Under the pieces are notes generated by a model. It worked only from the letters and a program-made list of their open reading frames with translations, had not been told where the DNA came from and ran no database searches. From the NCBI GenBank assembly GCA_964520525.1, contig CAZFNR010000010.1, positions 1 through 47,825 on the forward strand: a DNA stretch of 47,825 bases, written 5' to 3'. This DNA comes from JAJPXC01 sp964520525. Its GTDB lineage: Bacteria > Bacteroidota > Bacteroidia > Bacteroidales > Muribaculaceae. The first letter of the stretch is position 1, and each line of letters starts with the position of its first letter. This document shows positions 16,210 through 23,468 of the stretch, piece after piece. Made by a program: the position numbers and the translations under genes.

Positions 16210-18231
16210 ATGAAACCGATAACAAGCAAAGTGTGGATAAAGACCGCCGTGTTCGTAGCAGCCACTTTGGTGCTGTATTATTTTCTACCGCGCGGCAACG
16301 AGCGTCATTTCAATTATGAGATAAACCGACCGTGGGCCTATTCATTGCTGACCGCGCCGTTTGATATTCCCGTGCAGCGCGACTCGTTAAGTCAGCAGCA
16401 GCTCTGCGATTCCATCAATGCGGCGTTTATCCCGGTGTATAAGCGTGTCGATGAGCCTAAAGCGCGTCTTCTTGAGACGGTCAGGTCGGCCGATATGCTT
16501 TCGCCCGCTGAACGTCTGAGGCTTGCCGCTGTAGTGGATAAGGTCTATACGACAGGAGTGGTCGGCCAGTCGACATGGGGGTTAATCGACGGTGGCGAAT
16601 TGCCGCGCGTCAGGTTTATCGATAACTCTATAGCGACTACCGAGTCGACCGCGGGGTTTCTGTCGCAGCGCAAGGCTTATGAGGAAATCGACAAGGCTTT
16701 TCCCGACGTTCATGCCAAAAAGGGAATCCAGGCCATGAAACTCTCGACGTTGCTAACTCCAAACGTCGTTCCCGACTCGGTTGAGTCGCGGCGTCTGCTC
16801 AATGAGAAGCTGCGTCGCGCCATGGCTCCTATCGGTGTGATACAGAATGGGGAACGCATTATCGACAAGGGCGATATAGTGACACCGCAGCTTTACACGG
16901 TGCTTAAAACCTATGAGTCGATGGCGGCTGCCGGCGCCACGGTGTCGCGTAGCGCGCGCTATCTCACTTGCGCAGGCCAATTGGCGTTTATCATGGTGAT
17001 TTTGGGTGCGTTGTATTGCTATCTCGCATTGTTCCGTCGGCGCATTTTCGACAGCGTCAAGGCGTTGGTTTGTATCGTGACGCTGATGGTCGGGTTTTAC
17101 ATTTTAGCGGTGCTGTGTCACAACGTGGTCCCCGGGGCGTTATACGTCGTGCCGTTCGCCATACTGTCGATAGTGCCGGGTGTGTTCTTTGATTTGCGGA
17201 CTGCGACATTCTGTCTGTTGCTTGAGATACTTCTTTGCACTCCGTTGTCGCCGTTTCCGCTTGAATTTTCGTTTATAGAGTTTATCGCCGGTATAACGGC
17301 AATCTATTCCCTCAAAGAGTTCTCTCGGCGTTCGCAGCTTGTCAGGTCGGCAGTGCTTGTTTTCGTGGCGTATACCGTCAGCTACACCGCTCTCGAGCTG
17401 ATGCTTAACGGCGACATCTCGACGGTGTCGGTGAGAATGATAGGATACTTTGGCGTTAATGCTGTGTTGACGTCGTTTGCCTATCTGTTTATCTTTATTC
17501 TCGAGAAGATGTTCGGTTACACGTCGGTGGTGTCGCTCGTGGAGCTGTCGGATATCAATAATCCTGTCTTGCGCGAACTCTCAGAAGAGTGTCCCGGAAC
17601 GTTCCAGCATTCAATGGCCGTCAGCAATCTGGCGAGCGATGCGGCTCTCAGGGTGGGTGCCAACGTGCCGCTTGTCAGGACCGGCGCGCTGTATCACGAT
17701 ATAGGTAAAATAGATAATCCGGCGTTTTTCACCGAGAATCAGCATGGTGTGAACCCTCACGACGCTCTCGACCCGGTGCAGAGTGCGAAAATAGTGATAC
17801 GCCATGTGTCTGACGGCTTGCGCCGTGCTGATAAGGCTAAGTTGCCTCAGGTGGTGAAGGATTTTATCGCCCAACATCACGGCAAGGGTAAGGCAAAGTA
17901 TTTCTATAACACATATTGTGGCCAGCACCCCGAAGAGGAAGTTGATTCCGCTCTGTTTACCTATCCGGGTCCTAATCCTCAGACCCGCGAGGCTTCGATC
18001 ATGATGATGGCCGATGCTGTGGAGGCGGCGTCGCGCTCGTTGACTGATTATAGCGAGAAGTCGATAACGGATTTGGTGAACCGCATAATCGATGCGCAGA
18101 TTGCCGACGGGCTTCACGATGATTCGCCTATCTCGTTCCGCGACATAACGACTATAAAGGATGCTTTCATCCGCCGCTTGCGCACGATGTATCACGCTCG
18201 TGTGTCATATCCTGCCGACCCTAAAAAGTGA
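16210..18231 (+). CDS. 7TM receptor with intracellular HD domain (PgpH-like c-di-AMP phosphodiesterase)
   Basis: A 673-residue membrane enzyme. After one N-terminal membrane helix (about 8-25) comes an extracellular 7TMR-HDED domain (about 26-255), a block of about seven membrane helices (about 262-455), and a cytosolic HD domain (about 480-640). Metal ligands appear in order: FQHSMAVSN, YHDIGKI, the histidine in VIRHVSDG, HHGKGKAKYF, and MMADAVEAA. PgpH of this architecture hydrolyses c-di-AMP. A longer frame starts at 16174 inside relA; the ATG at 16210, 4 nt after the relA stop, gives the proper signal anchor and was chosen. The arrangement implies co-transcription with the (p)ppGpp enzyme. 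Confidence 0.92.
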   Translation: MKPITSKVWIKTAVFVAATLVLYYFLPRGNERHFNYEINRPWAYSLLTAPFDIPVQRDSLSQQQLCDSINAAFIPVYKRVDEPKARLLETVRSADMLSPAERLRLAAVVDKVYTTGVVGQSTWGLIDGGELPRVRFIDNSIATTESTAGFLSQRKAYEEIDKAFPDVHAKKGIQAMKLSTLLTPNVVPDSVESRRLLNEKLRRAMAPIGVIQNGERIIDKGDIVTPQLYTVLKTYESMAAAGATVSRSARYLTCAGQLAFIMVILGALYCYLALFRRRIFDSVKALVCIVTLMVGFYILAVLCHNVVPGALYVVPFAILSIVPGVFFDLRTATFCLLLEILLCTPLSPFPLEFSFIEFIAGITAIYSLKEFSRRSQLVRSAVLVFVAYTVSYTALELMLNGDISTVSVRMIGYFGVNAVLTSFAYLFIFILEKMFGYTSVVSLVELSDINNPVLRELSEECPGTFQHSMAVSNLASDAALRVGANVPLVRTGALYHDIGKIDNPAFFTENQHGVNPHDALDPVQSAKIVIRHVSDGLRRADKAKLPQVVKDFIAQHHGKGKAKYFYNTYCGQHPEEEVDSALFTYPGPNPQTREASIMMMADAVEAASRSLTDYSEKSITDLVNRIIDAQIADGLHDDSPISFRDITTIKDAFIRRLRTMYHARVSYPADPKK

Positions 18232-18349
18232 GGTGATTCTCTTACGGCAGGGGTCGGGGCGTTAATTGGAAGTTTCAAGTTGTTTTTCAGATTCGGCAAT
18301 TTTGAATACCCGCACGTTGCTAAGAATGGCATATCGGAAAGGTCACGGA

Positions 18350-19750
18350 TTAGATTCGTGTCGGGGATGTGAGTTTCCGGAAGTGGCGCAATTCCCATCC
18401 AATCATGGCGGCTGTCACGACGGTGGCAAGGGTGTCGCTTGCGGGGAATGAAGCCCAGACCCCTTGCAGCCCGAGGTGCCGGGGCAATATCAGCAGCATG
18501 GGGATTAGAAACAGCACTTGGCGCGTGAGGCTGAGGAAGATTGAGTGTCCCGCTTTGCCGATTGAAGTGAAAAAATTGGTCGCGACAATCTGAAATCCTA
18601 CAATCCAGAACATCACGAGGGTGATAGACAGGGCATTGACCGTCACGTCGATAAGGTCGGTGTCGATGGTGAACGCTTTGACGATGAGGTCGGGGCAAAG
18701 CAGCCCGAAAACGCATCCGCCGATGCTGACCGCGCTGCTTACGCCGACAGTGAGCCAAAGTGTCGAGATGGCGCGGTCGGCGCGCCCGGCTCCGTAGTTG
18801 TAACCGATGATTGGTTGCATTCCCTGGCAGAGGCCTACGATGACCATGCAGAGTAAAGATGTGTAGGTGGCGAAAATGCCGGCTGCGGCGATGGCGTTGT
18901 CGCCGTAGTCGCGGAGGGTTGTGTTGATAATGGCATTGATTGCGCTACTTGCGGCGTTGACAAGTGACGGCGCCGCTCCTATTGCTATGATGCTCAGCAC
19001 GACGCGCCATTTCAGCCGGTAGATGCCGCGGCGAAACCGCAGGGTGCTCCGGGAGTCAAAGAAGTGGGCCATTACGAACACCGCCGAGATGGTCATCGCG
19101 ATATCGGTGGCTATGGCAGCTCCTTTTATTCCCAAGTCGAGGGTGAAAATGAAGATTGGGGCGAGAATCAGGTTGGCTCCGGCTCCGATTAGCATTGTCA
19201 CCATCGCGCGGTTGGGGTATCCTGAGGCGCGCATGATGTTGTTGAAACTGAATGTGACATTCATGACCAGCATACCGGGCAGTATGTATAACACGAAGTC
19301 GCGCGCGTAGGGGAGTGTAGCCTGACTCGCGCCGAACGCCATGAGTATTTCATCGAGAAATATCGCGAAAAACGTCAAGTAGATTATGGCGTTGGCGATA
19401 ATCAGCACCAATGAGTTGCCAAGCACAAGTTGCGCTCCTTTCTCGTCCTTGGCTCCGAGCATGATTGATACTCTTGCGCTCGCTCCCGCTCCAATGAGCA
19501 CTCCGAGCGCGGCTGCAAGGTTCATGACCGGGAATGTTATTGTCAACCCTGCTATGGCGTCGCTTCCGACGCCGCGTCCAATGAATATGCGGTCGATGAC
19601 GTTGTATAGCGACATCACGACCGTACCAACTACTGTAGGGAGGCTGTATTCCCATAACAGCCTCCCTACCGGTCTTGTCAGCAAATCGCGGAGCTTGTCG
19701 GCTCCGTTGGTTGCGTTGTCGTTATTTTGCCTCGGCCTGCGCTTTAGCAC
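18350..19750 (-). CDS. MATE family multidrug/Na+ antiporter
   Basis: Multi antimicrobial extrusion family exporter of the inner membrane, 466 residues with about twelve helices in two homologous halves. The N-terminal half shows LWEYSLPTVVGTVVMSLYNVIDRIFIGRGVG and the second half the equivalent GLCQGMQPIIGYNYGAGR, both MATE hallmarks; the N-half also has GAGASARVSIMLGA. Substrate unknown. The chosen start overlaps the end of the upstream TPR gene by 29 bp; no later ATG would keep the first helix, so the overlap is probably real and the two are co-transcribed. No strong terminator is visible downstream. Confidence 0.95.
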   Translation of the reverse strand: MLKRRPRQNNDNATNGADKLRDLLTRPVGRLLWEYSLPTVVGTVVMSLYNVIDRIFIGRGVGSDAIAGLTITFPVMNLAAALGVLIGAGASARVSIMLGAKDEKGAQLVLGNSLVLIIANAIIYLTFFAIFLDEILMAFGASQATLPYARDFVLYILPGMLVMNVTFSFNNIMRASGYPNRAMVTMLIGAGANLILAPIFIFTLDLGIKGAAIATDIAMTISAVFVMAHFFDSRSTLRFRRGIYRLKWRVVLSIIAIGAAPSLVNAASSAINAIINTTLRDYGDNAIAAAGIFATYTSLLCMVIVGLCQGMQPIIGYNYGAGRADRAISTLWLTVGVSSAVSIGGCVFGLLCPDLIVKAFTIDTDLIDVTVNALSITLVMFWIVGFQIVATNFFTSIGKAGHSIFLSLTRQVLFLIPMLLILPRHLGLQGVWASFPASDTLATVVTAAMIGWELRHFRKLTSPTRI

Positions 19751-20405
19751 GCTCGATGTAGCGGTCTATGTCCAAGCCGTAGTTCCCGGCATATTGGGGG
19801 TATTCGTTCTTAATCTGCTCATACACGCCGGCTTCTTTGGCAAAGTCGCCTTTCGCACGGAACACGCGAGCCTGTTTCAGCATGAAGAAGGGGGTGTATA
19901 CGGGGTTCTCGTCGGAAGCGTCAACCGCTTTCTCGAAGCACTTCAGAGCATCGTCGAGTTTGTTGAGGTTGACGTGGCAGTCCCCTTCAAGGGAGTATGC
20001 CCCGGCGCTTATGATAGACTCTTTGGCGTCAAATTTGTCAAGGTAGTTGAGGGCTTCCTGATATTTGCCGTCTTTGTAAAGGAGAATCGCGGCCTGGAGG
20101 GCAGCGCGGTTGCCTGCGTCATAGCTGTTGTCGTTGGCTACTGCCTGGTATTGCACTAATGCGATAGAGTCGTTTCCGGCTGCGAGCTGCAAGTCGGCTT
20201 GGCCGATGGCGTCGTTGCCTTTCTGGATGGCCGGCTGGCGGAACGCCCAAACATAAAGCAGCGCGGCGCATACGAGCACGATTACGGCCACTGCGGCCCA
20301 TACGATGTACTTTTTGTTGGCTTGCACCTTTTCGGTTACCGATGTCAGCGAGTCGTTAAGCTCGTCGATGGTGGTGCGGGTCTCTTGTTGTTTTTTGTTT
20401 GCCAT
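19722..20405 (-). CDS. Membrane-anchored tetratricopeptide repeat protein
   Basis: A 227-residue protein with a cytosolic charged N-terminus, one membrane helix (about 33-54) and a periplasmic TPR region (about 75-215) with repeats such as KDGKYQEALNYLDKFD and NLNKLDDALKCFEKAVD. The layout resembles YfgM/ancillary Sec-translocon TPR proteins and is common in Bacteroidales, but a specific role cannot be read from sequence. It has a strong upstream promoter (20461-20491) and overlaps the MATE gene. Confidence 0.88.
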   Translation of the reverse strand: MANKKQQETRTTIDELNDSLTSVTEKVQANKKYIVWAAVAVIVLVCAALLYVWAFRQPAIQKGNDAIGQADLQLAAGNDSIALVQYQAVANDNSYDAGNRAALQAAILLYKDGKYQEALNYLDKFDAKESIISAGAYSLEGDCHVNLNKLDDALKCFEKAVDASDENPVYTPFFMLKQARVFRAKGDFAKEAGVYEQIKNEYPQYAGNYGLDIDRYIERAKAQAEAK

Positions 20406-20460
20406 GTTATGTGATATTTTCTTTCTTTTTCGGTTGTGTTAATTGGTATTATCCAAGCTG

Positions 20461-20491
20461 CAAAGATAATGGATATTCCCAAGACTCCCAA
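20461..20491 (-). promoter_or_regulatory. Promoter of the TPR-MATE operon, overlapped by a palindrome
   Basis: Minus strand TTG (20489-20491), 20-nt spacer, TATCTTTG (20461-20468). The -33 element lies inside a perfect palindrome CCCAAATTTTTGGG (20487-20500), a possible operator. Confidence 0.75.
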
Positions 20492-20582
20492 ATTTTTGGG
20501 AAATCTTAGTCGCGAAAATCGGTCGGCATTCGAATCCGCAGGCAAAATTAGTGGAATTATCCGAAAAAAAACGTTCCGCGTT

Positions 20583-20612
20583 TTGTTGTCACGAAAAAAA
20601 TGCCTACCTTTG
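20583..20612 (+). promoter_or_regulatory. Promoter of tRNA-Met(CAT)
   Basis: TTG (20583-20585), 19-nt spacer, TACCTTTG (20605-20612), about 35 nt before the tRNA 5' end. Confidence 0.75.
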
Positions 20613-20646
20613 TCCTCGCTTAGAATGTCGCATAGGCATCAAGCCG

Positions 20647-20720
20647 GGTCCCATAGCTCAGTTGGTTAGAGCACCTGACTCATAATCAGGGAGTCCTTGG
20701 TTCAAGCCCAAGTGGGACCA
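20647..20720 (+). tRNA. tRNA with CAT anticodon (elongator Met, or Ile2)
   Basis: Cloverleaf with acceptor GGTCCCA paired with TGGGACC and discriminator A at 20720; CCA is not encoded, unlike the tRNA-Lys gene of this window. D arm GCTC-AGTTGGTTA-GAGC, anticodon arm CCTGA-CTCATAA-TCAGG giving anticodon CAT, T arm CTTGG-TTCAAGC-CCAAG. It lacks the initiator features; elongator Met seems likelier, but Ile2 with lysidine-modified C34 cannot be excluded. A region of decayed mobile DNA follows directly. Confidence 0.93.
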
Positions 20721-20724
20721 CGCT

Positions 20725-20767
20725 AAAAATCGCTAAGTAATTGAATCCTCAATGCTTAGCGATTTTT
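20725..20767 (+). terminator. Hairpin immediately after tRNA-Met
   Basis: Perfect 13-bp inverted repeat AAAAATCGCTAAG / CTTAGCGATTTTT with a 17-nt loop, 4 nt after the tRNA, ending in a T-run. Best read as the tRNA terminator. Confidence 0.75.
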
Positions 20768-20774
20768 CTTTTGA

Positions 20775-21130
20775 ATTTCTCAGAGCACTTGGAGTTCTCC
20801 GCAGTATCGCCGCCATGAAGGCCGTGGCTTGCCATGGTTTGGATCATCTAAGGAAGATGTCCTCGGCTTCGTTCGGGCGGCTGATAAAATCAATGTCGCT
20901 CTTGATGACCTCGGCGATGGGGCGACACTCACGCTTTCCAAACTTACGGGTATCTCCAGCAGCTCGAATTGCTCGAGGACGAATACAACCTCCATCTCAG
21001 TGGCCGCCCATCGAAACGTGAACTCCGCCGCCTTATGGCTCTCCTCTGCCGGACGGCCGAGGCTAACGGCCAACAGTCTGTCACCATCAACTTCGGCGAG
21101 AACCGACAAGGCACAATAAAATTCGGCTAA
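20775..21130 (+). pseudogene. Frameshifted remnant of an unidentified gene
   Basis: Two reading frames carry protein-like sequence that join across one indel near 20940. The first (open from 20775) reads YRRHEGRGLPWFGSSKEDVL then FVRAADKINVALDDLGDG. The second reads YLQQLELLEDEYNLHLSGRP, then SKRELRRLMALLC and VTINFGENRQGTIKFG to a stop at 21130. The pieces look like one alpha-helical protein, with coding-type third positions. No start codon suited to a full gene is seen, since it begins right after the tRNA terminator. I do not recognise the family. It is probably a decayed C-terminal part of an accessory gene left at this tRNA site. Confidence 0.5.
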
Positions 21131-21413
21131 TCTCAATAATATGACTATCTCTGCATCCTCCAGCTACTGGGAACCCGTGGATTCCAATAAAAATCGAGTT
21201 TCGCGCGTTTGTTGCCGCCGCCATCCCTTAAAAATATCACTAAAACAATGTGAATAACTTGTCGTATTTTATATTCCACCGTATACTTGTAGAACATTAT
21301 GGGAACTATCATCTTCATACTACTCACTATTGCGGTACTCAGAGCCAAAAAAGTATCACCGCCAAAGGGCACCTCGGGCGAATAGACCGATGCCCGCCGC
21401 CGTCAGCTTCGCC

Positions 21414-21686
21414 GCGCCGCTCGTTAGCCTTGCTAAGATTACTTCGCGTCACCGATTTGCCGATGCCGAGGTGGTATAGTTTCCCCGCATGGGCTTCCAT
21501 AGCAACGATGAGGTCGCGTAGGCTTTCACGATTTGACAGTTGTCCGAACATTAACGTAAGTAGTTGATTCCAACAAGTATAACTCTTTACATACTTGTCG
21601 CCATCATACTTGTGTACGAGATAATTAAAGTGATTGCGATCCATGAACTGGACTAATTGGGCGAAAACGTACGTGTCTTTATTCAT
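21414..21686 (-). pseudogene. Truncated IS4-family transposase, N-terminal part
   Basis: The first 91 residues, starting MNKDTYVFAQLVQFMDRNHF and continuing through YDGDKYVKSYTCWNQ, match the DUF4372 N-terminal domain of IS4-type transposases common in Bacteroidales. After about residue 91 (SKANERR, near 21414) the sequence changes character and stops 24 codons on. The DDE catalytic domain is therefore absent, and the element cannot move by itself. Its own promoter (21706-21735) and probable left end (palindrome at 21789-21802) remain. It lies between two other decayed genes downstream of tRNA-Met. Confidence 0.82.
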
Positions 21687-21705
21687 AACGGTCTGATTCT
21701 GACCG

Positions 21706-21735
21706 CAAAGATAAATTCAAATCCGTTGACTCCAA
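21706..21735 (-). promoter_or_regulatory. Promoter of the truncated transposase
   Basis: Minus strand TTG (21733-21735), 19-nt spacer, TATCTTTG (21706-21713), 20 nt before the ATG at 21686. It could still be active and transcribe leftward into the remnants. Confidence 0.6.
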
Positions 21736-21788
21736 ATTCTCTCATAACAAATTGAATTTCAATAATTTCGAAGTGCTCGTATGATTTT

Positions 21789-21802
21789 TTAGTGGACACT
21801 AA
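21789..21802. repeat. Palindrome, possible end of the IS4-type element
   Basis: Perfect palindrome TTAGTGGACACTAA with a 2-nt centre, about 100 nt upstream of the transposase start. This is where the element's terminal repeat would be expected; no matching opposite end is found, consistent with truncation. Confidence 0.35.
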
Positions 21803-21876
21803 TGATTCAAAATATTTAAGCTAACTTCGCTCCACTTGGAGTTTATACCTCTATTTTAATTTCTACTATTGTAGAT

Positions 21877-22146
21877 GACACGCTGATCTTTCCCCCTTTG
21901 GGTAGAAGTGGCATGCGTCGTGTCACAGTCGCCTATTGGCGAAAGGGAGAAGACCCTATGCGGGTCGTGTCTGGAGATTTCGGACATGAAAAGGTGCATT
22001 ATGAGGCTCCGGCGTCAGCGGATGTTCCGAAAGAGATGGCGTGTTTGATTGCCTGGTGTGACAATCCCGAGCTATCGCCATTTATCACGGCGGCCGTGAC
22101 TCATCTATGGTTTGTGGCTTGTTCCAAAAGGGATGCTCCGCAATAG
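21877..22146 (+). pseudogene. Fic family protein fragment, truncated before the catalytic motif
   Basis: The frame reads GRSGMRRVTVAYWRKGED, then MRVVSGDFGHEKVHYEAPAS, VPKEM-CLIAWCDNPELS and AAVTHLWFV. This matches the linker and first helices of Fic (AMPylation) proteins, where IAHLWFV is normally followed directly by HPF-DGNGR. Here the sequence changes to ACSKRDAPQ and stops, so the catalytic Fic motif and everything after it are missing. The N-terminal part is also absent. Fic proteins often act in toxin-antitoxin pairs or as regulators; this copy cannot catalyse. It lies in the decayed region between tRNA-Met and the DUF308 gene. Between 22146 and 22330 I see nothing coding. Confidence 0.75.
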
Positions 22147-22329
22147 CGGGGAAGGGGGCGCGGTGCTAACCGCCTTCTGCGTGACTGACTTTTTTGTTTT
22201 GTTAGGCGGGGGTCAACAAAAATTTAAGTTAATCCGTTTCTTTATTGTAAATTCGCGTTTAGGTTGCCGTTGTAGTATCCTTCTCGGAAGTGGCGGTCGG
22301 CCGAAGATGACTAAAAAAACAGTAAGGTT

Positions 22330-22977
22330 ATGAAACGTAAGTCTGCGGTATGGTTGAACTCGGTGCTGTTCATCATCGGTGTTGCGCTGATTGTCATGAA
22401 TGGGCGTGACTCCCTTTTGGGGACAATAGTTCTCATCGCGGGGATAATGTTTATAGTCCCGTCGATAATCAATATGCTAATGCTCGTCGGTGAGGCTAAT
22501 CGACGCAAGGAGGGGAGCCGCCGTCCTGCCGACCGCGGCCTTGCGGCCCGCTGCGTCGGGTGGTGCTCAAGCGTCGGAGGGCTTGGGCTCGGGGTCGCCA
22601 TGTTGCTGACTCCGGGCACATTCAGTTCAATCCTTGTCTATATATTTGCCGGTATATTGGTGCTTGGCGGCATATATCATTTCTATATTCTGTCATGCGC
22701 ATACCGTCCGATAATCTTCCCCGGTTGGCTATACATACTGCCTGCCGCCTTGGTGGCTGAGGGCGCTGTCATCTTTTTCTCGGTTGTCAAGGACGATGTG
22801 CCAGCCGTGGTGCTGATGACCGGGATAGGGTTGGTGGTCTTTGCCGTGGCAACTGCCGTCGAGTCGTTGTCGCTTTACTCGTTTAACCGCAAGGAGGCTG
22901 CTGCCGCCAGAGCGCGTGAAACCGCGAAAAGTTCGACCGATGCGGTGGCTCCGTCGACAGAGCCGCAGAATATGTAG
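22330..22977 (+). CDS. DUF308 (HdeD-like) membrane protein
   Basis: A 215-residue inner-membrane protein with six hydrophobic helices arranged as paired DUF308 repeats (for example LNSVLFIIGVALIVMNGRDS and TFSSILVYIFAGILVLGGIY), as in HdeD. A charged linker (residues about 58-76) separates the first pair, and the last 30 residues are polar and Ala/Ser-rich. In enterobacteria HdeD relates to acid resistance; the role here is unknown. It is the first gene of a rightward series with the DUF1573 genes. Confidence 0.85.
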   Translation: MKRKSAVWLNSVLFIIGVALIVMNGRDSLLGTIVLIAGIMFIVPSIINMLMLVGEANRRKEGSRRPADRGLAARCVGWCSSVGGLGLGVAMLLTPGTFSSILVYIFAGILVLGGIYHFYILSCAYRPIIFPGWLYILPAALVAEGAVIFFSVVKDDVPAVVLMTGIGLVVFAVATAVESLSLYSFNRKEAAAARARETAKSSTDAVAPSTEPQNM

Positions 22978-23019
22978 AATGTAATGAAACATAATGTGTC
23001 AATAATAAATTTCCAATCA

Positions 23020-23430
23020 ATGAAAAGATTGCTATCGCTTATCGCTGCGGTTTTCCTGACCGCCGCGGTCGCCATAAACGCCGCGGGAGATGGGGTGCCC
23101 CATATTGATTTTGCCAAGAAATCTCATGACTTCGGGACAATCGACGAGAAGGGGGGCGCTGTGAGGTGTGAGTTTGAGTTCACCAACACCGGCGATGCCC
23201 CGCTTGCTATCATCTCGGCGACTGCGAGCTGTGGATGCACTCGCCCGATTTTTCCGAAAGAGCCTGTCAAACCCGGCAAAAAGGGCGTTGTCAAGGTCAC
23301 TTTCCTCCCTGACGGCCACCCCGGAGAGTTCTCAAAGGATGTCAAGTTGCGCACTAACGCCAAGGGGCAGAAACGTGTGACGCTGAAGATAACCGGCGTA
23401 GTGGTCCCGTCGCCGAAAGAGAAAAAGTAG
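23020..23430 (+). CDS. DUF1573 domain secreted protein
   Basis: A 136-residue exported protein. The start at 23020 (MKRLLSLIAAVFLTAAVAIN) gives a signal peptide; a frame starting at 22984 adds 12 unlikely residues. The mature part is one Ig-like DUF1573 domain (about 28-130): HDFGTIDEKGGAVRCEFEF, the hallmark ASCGCT, KPGKKGVVKVTF and HPGEFSKDV. Its function is unknown; it is exported and may be lipid-free periplasmic. It is followed after 38 nt by a longer protein with a very similar domain, so the two look like tandem duplicates. Confidence 0.9.
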   Translation: MKRLLSLIAAVFLTAAVAINAAGDGVPHIDFAKKSHDFGTIDEKGGAVRCEFEFTNTGDAPLAIISATASCGCTRPIFPKEPVKPGKKGVVKVTFLPDGHPGEFSKDVKLRTNAKGQKRVTLKITGVVVPSPKEKK

Positions 23431-23468
23431 TCTATGTGTCACACATTTAAAATTCATGACGTAAGCCG

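Noticed and set aside
18232..18349. Possible terminator between the 7TM-HD gene and the MATE gene
   Set aside because: No stable inverted repeat with T-run was found in this short convergent gap.
21141..21257. 38-codon frame starting MTISASSSYWEPV after the unknown remnant
   Set aside because: Too short, Cys/Arg-rich end typical of chance frames, and no promoter or conservation evidence.
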